NCBI RefSeq assembly: GCF_023065955.2
Contig: NW_026622986.1
Location: forward strand, 13,789,848-13,853,847
Source of the DNA: Ursus arctos
Taxonomy: Eukaryota; Chordata; Mammalia; Carnivora; Ursidae
Length of the DNA stretch: 64,000 nt
Reading direction: 5' to 3'
The notes beneath the pieces were generated by a model. It saw only the letters and a program-made list of their open reading frames with translations. It did not search any database and was not told the origin of the DNA. The position numbers and the translations under genes are program-made. Positions 61,219 through 64,000 of this stretch are shown here, piece after piece. Numbering within the stretch: the stretch's first letter is position 1; each line of letters begins with the position of its first letter.

Positions 61219-64000
61219 GAAATTTCTATGTTCTTAATTTTTTCCTTTCTAGGGCTCATGGTTTTAATTTCTCACTTCAATCTCTTCCAAAAGATACACA
61301 GAGTTGAAAAGAAGCAATGAGAAAGCATTATGCAGTTTAGTAGTAAGCTTTAGTCAATAATAACTCTGGTAGATATTGTAGGGAAAGAAATTTTGAAATT
61401 ATTCAAGAAAGTTAGAATTGAAAATTATCGTTTCCCGCATAGTCATAATTACTCTTCCATTAGAATAATTTAGTTACTAATTAAAAAGAGAAATTGCTGT
61501 TTATAAATTCACTAGAAGTAGATTTCTACTTCACAAAACATCACAGGTACCTCTAAAAATAATTTGCAGTGTAAGACAGCATCTGCTGATGTCATTTGCA
61601 CAACATACCCCTGCAGATTACTGTGATCCAGGACTAGGCTAGGGAGTCTAATATCTGTTGCCCCATACATTTTATGTTTCTTCTTCTGCAATACTCTCAG
61701 TTGACCTTGTTGATTATTATTCATTTTATTTTTTAAAAGATTTTATTTATTTGACACAGAGAGAGAGAGCACAAGCAGGTGGAGTGGCAGGCAGAGGGAC
61801 AGAGAAAAGCAGGCTCCCCGCCGAGCAGAGATCTGGACATGGGGCTCGATCCCAGGACCCTGGGATCATGAACTGAGCCGAAGGTAGACACTTAACCAAC
61901 TGAGCCACCCAGGAACCCCTATTATCCACTTTATAAATCATTTGAAAACCCCTTCTAGACCAACACAGGATCCATATTAATTAAGTAAACAATAAAGAGT
62001 AATATGTGCTTGCAGCACAGACTTTTGAATTAATTTTACCTACATATAAGAGAGATGTTGAGCAACTTGAGCAGTAATCATTTTCCATGTTACTTTTTAA
62101 TCGCTGCGTATGTTTAAAACTGAATAAATTTTTAAACATTTTTCTGTCTTGAGAAAAATGGCCATGTTATACTCTGTTCACGGGCATACGAATTAATATA
62201 AACTTCCCTGAGAACAATTTAAAAATAGGATCGAAGACATTCTTTAAAAATTTTTATACTTTAAGTAACCAATACTATATTGAAGAATGTATTCCAAGTA
62301 CGTTAACCAGAAATGTAGAAACAGATTTATATAAGAGACATTCCTTACAGCTTTAATTAAAGTATAGAAAAACGAAAACCGACCAAAATTCAATTTGTTA
62401 AATAATGAGGTTTCCATATGATGGACTTCTATATGGTCATTAAAATTATGATTTGGAATATACATTAAATTATTTGTAGAAGTATTCACCGTTAAGAACT
62501 TGCTGTATTATTCAGAAGAATCCCATACTTCACAATACTAAAGACATTTTCTTCCCTATAAAATCCTAGAAGGTAAGTTAGCAACTACAAAACTTCTCCT
62601 ACATATCTGTAGTATAAAAGTCAATAGCTCAAGGGGTGCCTGTCTGGCTCAGTCGGGAGAGCATGCAACTCTTGATCTCATGGCTGTGAGTTCAAGCCCC
62701 ACACTGGGTGTGGAGCCTATTTAAAATAATAAAAAAATAAAAGTTCAAATACTTCCTTGAAACCAAGACGTCATACCTCAAACTGCAGCGTTCTTGTTCC
62801 CATTCCACTTTTTGCTGCTCCAACTGCAATTTAATTTCTTTTGTTTGTGATAGCTCCTTTTGTAGACCATCAACCGAATCTTCCAATTCTTTATTTTTTC
62901 TTGTAAGTTGCTCACAGTGATCATTTTTAAGTTCTAATAATCTTTCAAATGAACAAACCGCATTCCGAATTTTTAATAAATTAACAGAATCTACATCAGA
63001 GAAAAAACAGAAACAGAATATATAGGGCGCCTGGATGGCTCAATTGGTTAAACATCCGAGTCAGGTTTCGGCTGAGGTCATAATCTCAGAGTCCTGGGAT
63101 TGAGCCCCGCATGGGGTTCTTCACTCAGCACGCAGTCTGCTTGAGATTCTTTCCACGCCCCCTCCCTCCCCCTCTGTTCTTCTCTCACCCCCCTCCCCCC
63201 GCTCATGCTCTCTCTGAAATAAATTACTTAAATCTTAAAAAAAAAGAAAAAAAATATGAGTACTTTTTGCATATAAAGGACTGTGTGCTTTCACATTCAC
63301 TCATTCATACATTAAACAAATATATATTGAATGAGTTCAATATAAAAGATATTATACGGGCACCTGGGTGGCTCAGTCGGTTAAGCATCTGCCTTCAGCT
63401 CAGGTCATGATCTCAGGTTCCTGGGATCAAGCCCTGCATTGGGCTTCCTACTCAGCGGGGAGTCTGCTTCTCCCTTCTCCTCTGCCTCTGCCCCTCCCCC
63501 AGCTTGTGCACTCTCCCTCTCTCAAATAAAAAAATCTTAAAAAACAAAAAGATATTATACTAAGCTCTGCAGATTAAACAGATAAGATCCCTGGCTCTTA
63601 TTTAGCTTCACGTCTAGTGAAAGGGAAAGACAAATAAAACGACAATTACAAATTCAGATAGTTCCTATAAGGAAACGGAGTTCTAGGATCACATAACATA
63701 ACGTGATCTACCCTGGGAAGGGAAGATTCCCCGAGGAAGAGAGAACTATTCTGAGAAATGAAGGAGGAGCAGGAAGCAAGTGAGCAAAGGAGGAAGAAGA
63801 GCATTCAAGACAGCCTACAGCATGTGCCAAAGTTCCATTGCAATCTGCTTCTGGCCAAGATGGAGTAACAGGTACTGATTTACCTTCCTACCTGAAACAA
63901 GCCAAACACAAAAAGATAAAATACATTTTCAAATTATTTTCAAGACAAAAGACTTCAGTCAATGAAGGACAATGATCCCTGAAAACAAAAGAAGTTAGCC
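61063..64000. repeat. Tandem unit 3 of the 10.5-kb direct repeat, cut by the window end
   Basis: 2.9 kb of a third copy, matching unit 2 almost perfectly; a visible difference is in the A/T run near 61,735. Holds exon D, SINE copies at about 61,730, 62,634, 63,026 and 63,359 and the start of the L1 at about 63,850. The array therefore continues to the right for an unknown length. Confidence 0.95.
62777..62990 (-). CDS. ANKRD26: ANKRD26-like exon D, unit 3 copy
   Basis: Third copy of exon D at offset 10,546 from unit 2. Identical peptide and splice sites. Exons C, B and A of unit 3 would lie beyond the right end of the window. Confidence 0.85.

Larger units (their letters stand above)
2883..64000 (-). 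pseudogene. ANKRD26: ANKRD26-like gene, C-terminal coiled-coil part, probably disabled
   Basis: Fifteen distinct exons on the minus strand join in frame-compatible phases and encode a continuous, charged, Leu/Gln/Glu/Lys-rich coiled coil that I recognise as the C-terminal half of ANKRD26 (landmarks such as QQKVEWEQE, QESLEERLSQLQSEN, TNERLAE, LLVEKQQ). ANKRD26 in mammals is a centriolar distal-appendage protein that recruits PIDD1 and has N-terminal ankyrin repeats followed by this coiled coil. The ankyrin part and the last exons are outside the window. Four exons carry disabling changes (F frameshift plus L1 insertion, G TAG, H frameshift, L TAA), so I infer a pseudogene or a truncated paralogue. 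It could instead belong to a sister of the ANKRD26/CCDC144/ANKRD30/ANKRD36 group. The assignment is from memory of the family, not from a search. Confidence 0.8.

Noticed and set aside
39973..64000. CRISPR-like or satellite array
   Set aside because: The repeat unit is 10.5 kb, contains exons and dispersed repeats, and there are no short regular spacers.

Overview
The window is mammalian, and specifically carnivoran, nuclear DNA: intron-rich, AT-rich, and packed with tRNA-Lys-derived SINEC elements whose heads read like 'ggcgcctgggtggctcag'. The CT-rich middle of many copies (lineage type 'agcgagagagggaacac' on the complementary strand) is the form I associate with bears, seals and relatives rather than dogs or cats; species is not determined. 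Almost all short open frames are repeat-derived (L1 ORFs, SINE bodies) and are not genes. ||One host gene runs through the whole window on the minus strand, so its 5' side is at the right and it extends past both ends. Fifteen distinct exons (lettered A to O here, in transcription order) can be defined by acceptor, donor and phase. They encode a long coiled coil matching the C-terminal half of ANKRD26 (ankyrin repeat domain 26) as I remember that family. Exons A-D are repeated; E (39.6 kb), F (38.8 kb), G (36-37 kb, 319 codons), H, I, J, K, L, M, N and O (2.9 kb) are single. The ankyrin repeats (to the right) and the last exons (to the left) lie outside. The copy looks disabled: a frameshift plus an L1 insertion at the donor of F, an in-frame TAG in G, a frameshift in H and an in-frame TAA in L. 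The other exons are open with good splice sites, so decay looks recent, or the locus still makes a truncated product. ||The most striking structure is a head-to-tail tandem array of about 10.55-kb units: unit 1 about 39,973-50,516, unit 2 about 50,517-61,062, unit 3 from about 61,063 to the window end. Units are nearly identical. Each full unit carries exons A, B, C and D, together 561 nt (187 codons), with compatible phases at both ends, so the duplication inserts whole 187-codon blocks without shifting the frame. The unit boundaries lie inside same-orientation SINEs: the unit-1 left SINE has a perfect target-site duplication, while the SINEs at the 1/2 and 2/3 joints are hybrids with unmatched flanks, as expected from unequal crossing-over between two SINEs. 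||Between exons, introns hold nested retrotransposons: an old L1 at the left end; a MaLR-type LTR element with both LTRs (about 7.29-10.1 kb) containing a later L1 insertion; an antisense L1 with its 5' end but no 3' end (10.26-16.63 kb) that itself carries an L1 and several SINEs; a multi-layer L1/SINE nest (17.85-19.95 kb); a near-full-length sense-strand L1 with broken ORFs (21.09-26.93 kb); an L1 of about 4.4 kb inside each tandem unit; and MIR, L2-like and hAT-like relics. I see no CRISPR, bacterial genes, rRNA or functional tRNA genes. No new protein system is evident; the array of reading-frame-preserving exon blocks in an ANKRD26-like locus is the candidate novelty, subject to excluding an assembly artefact.
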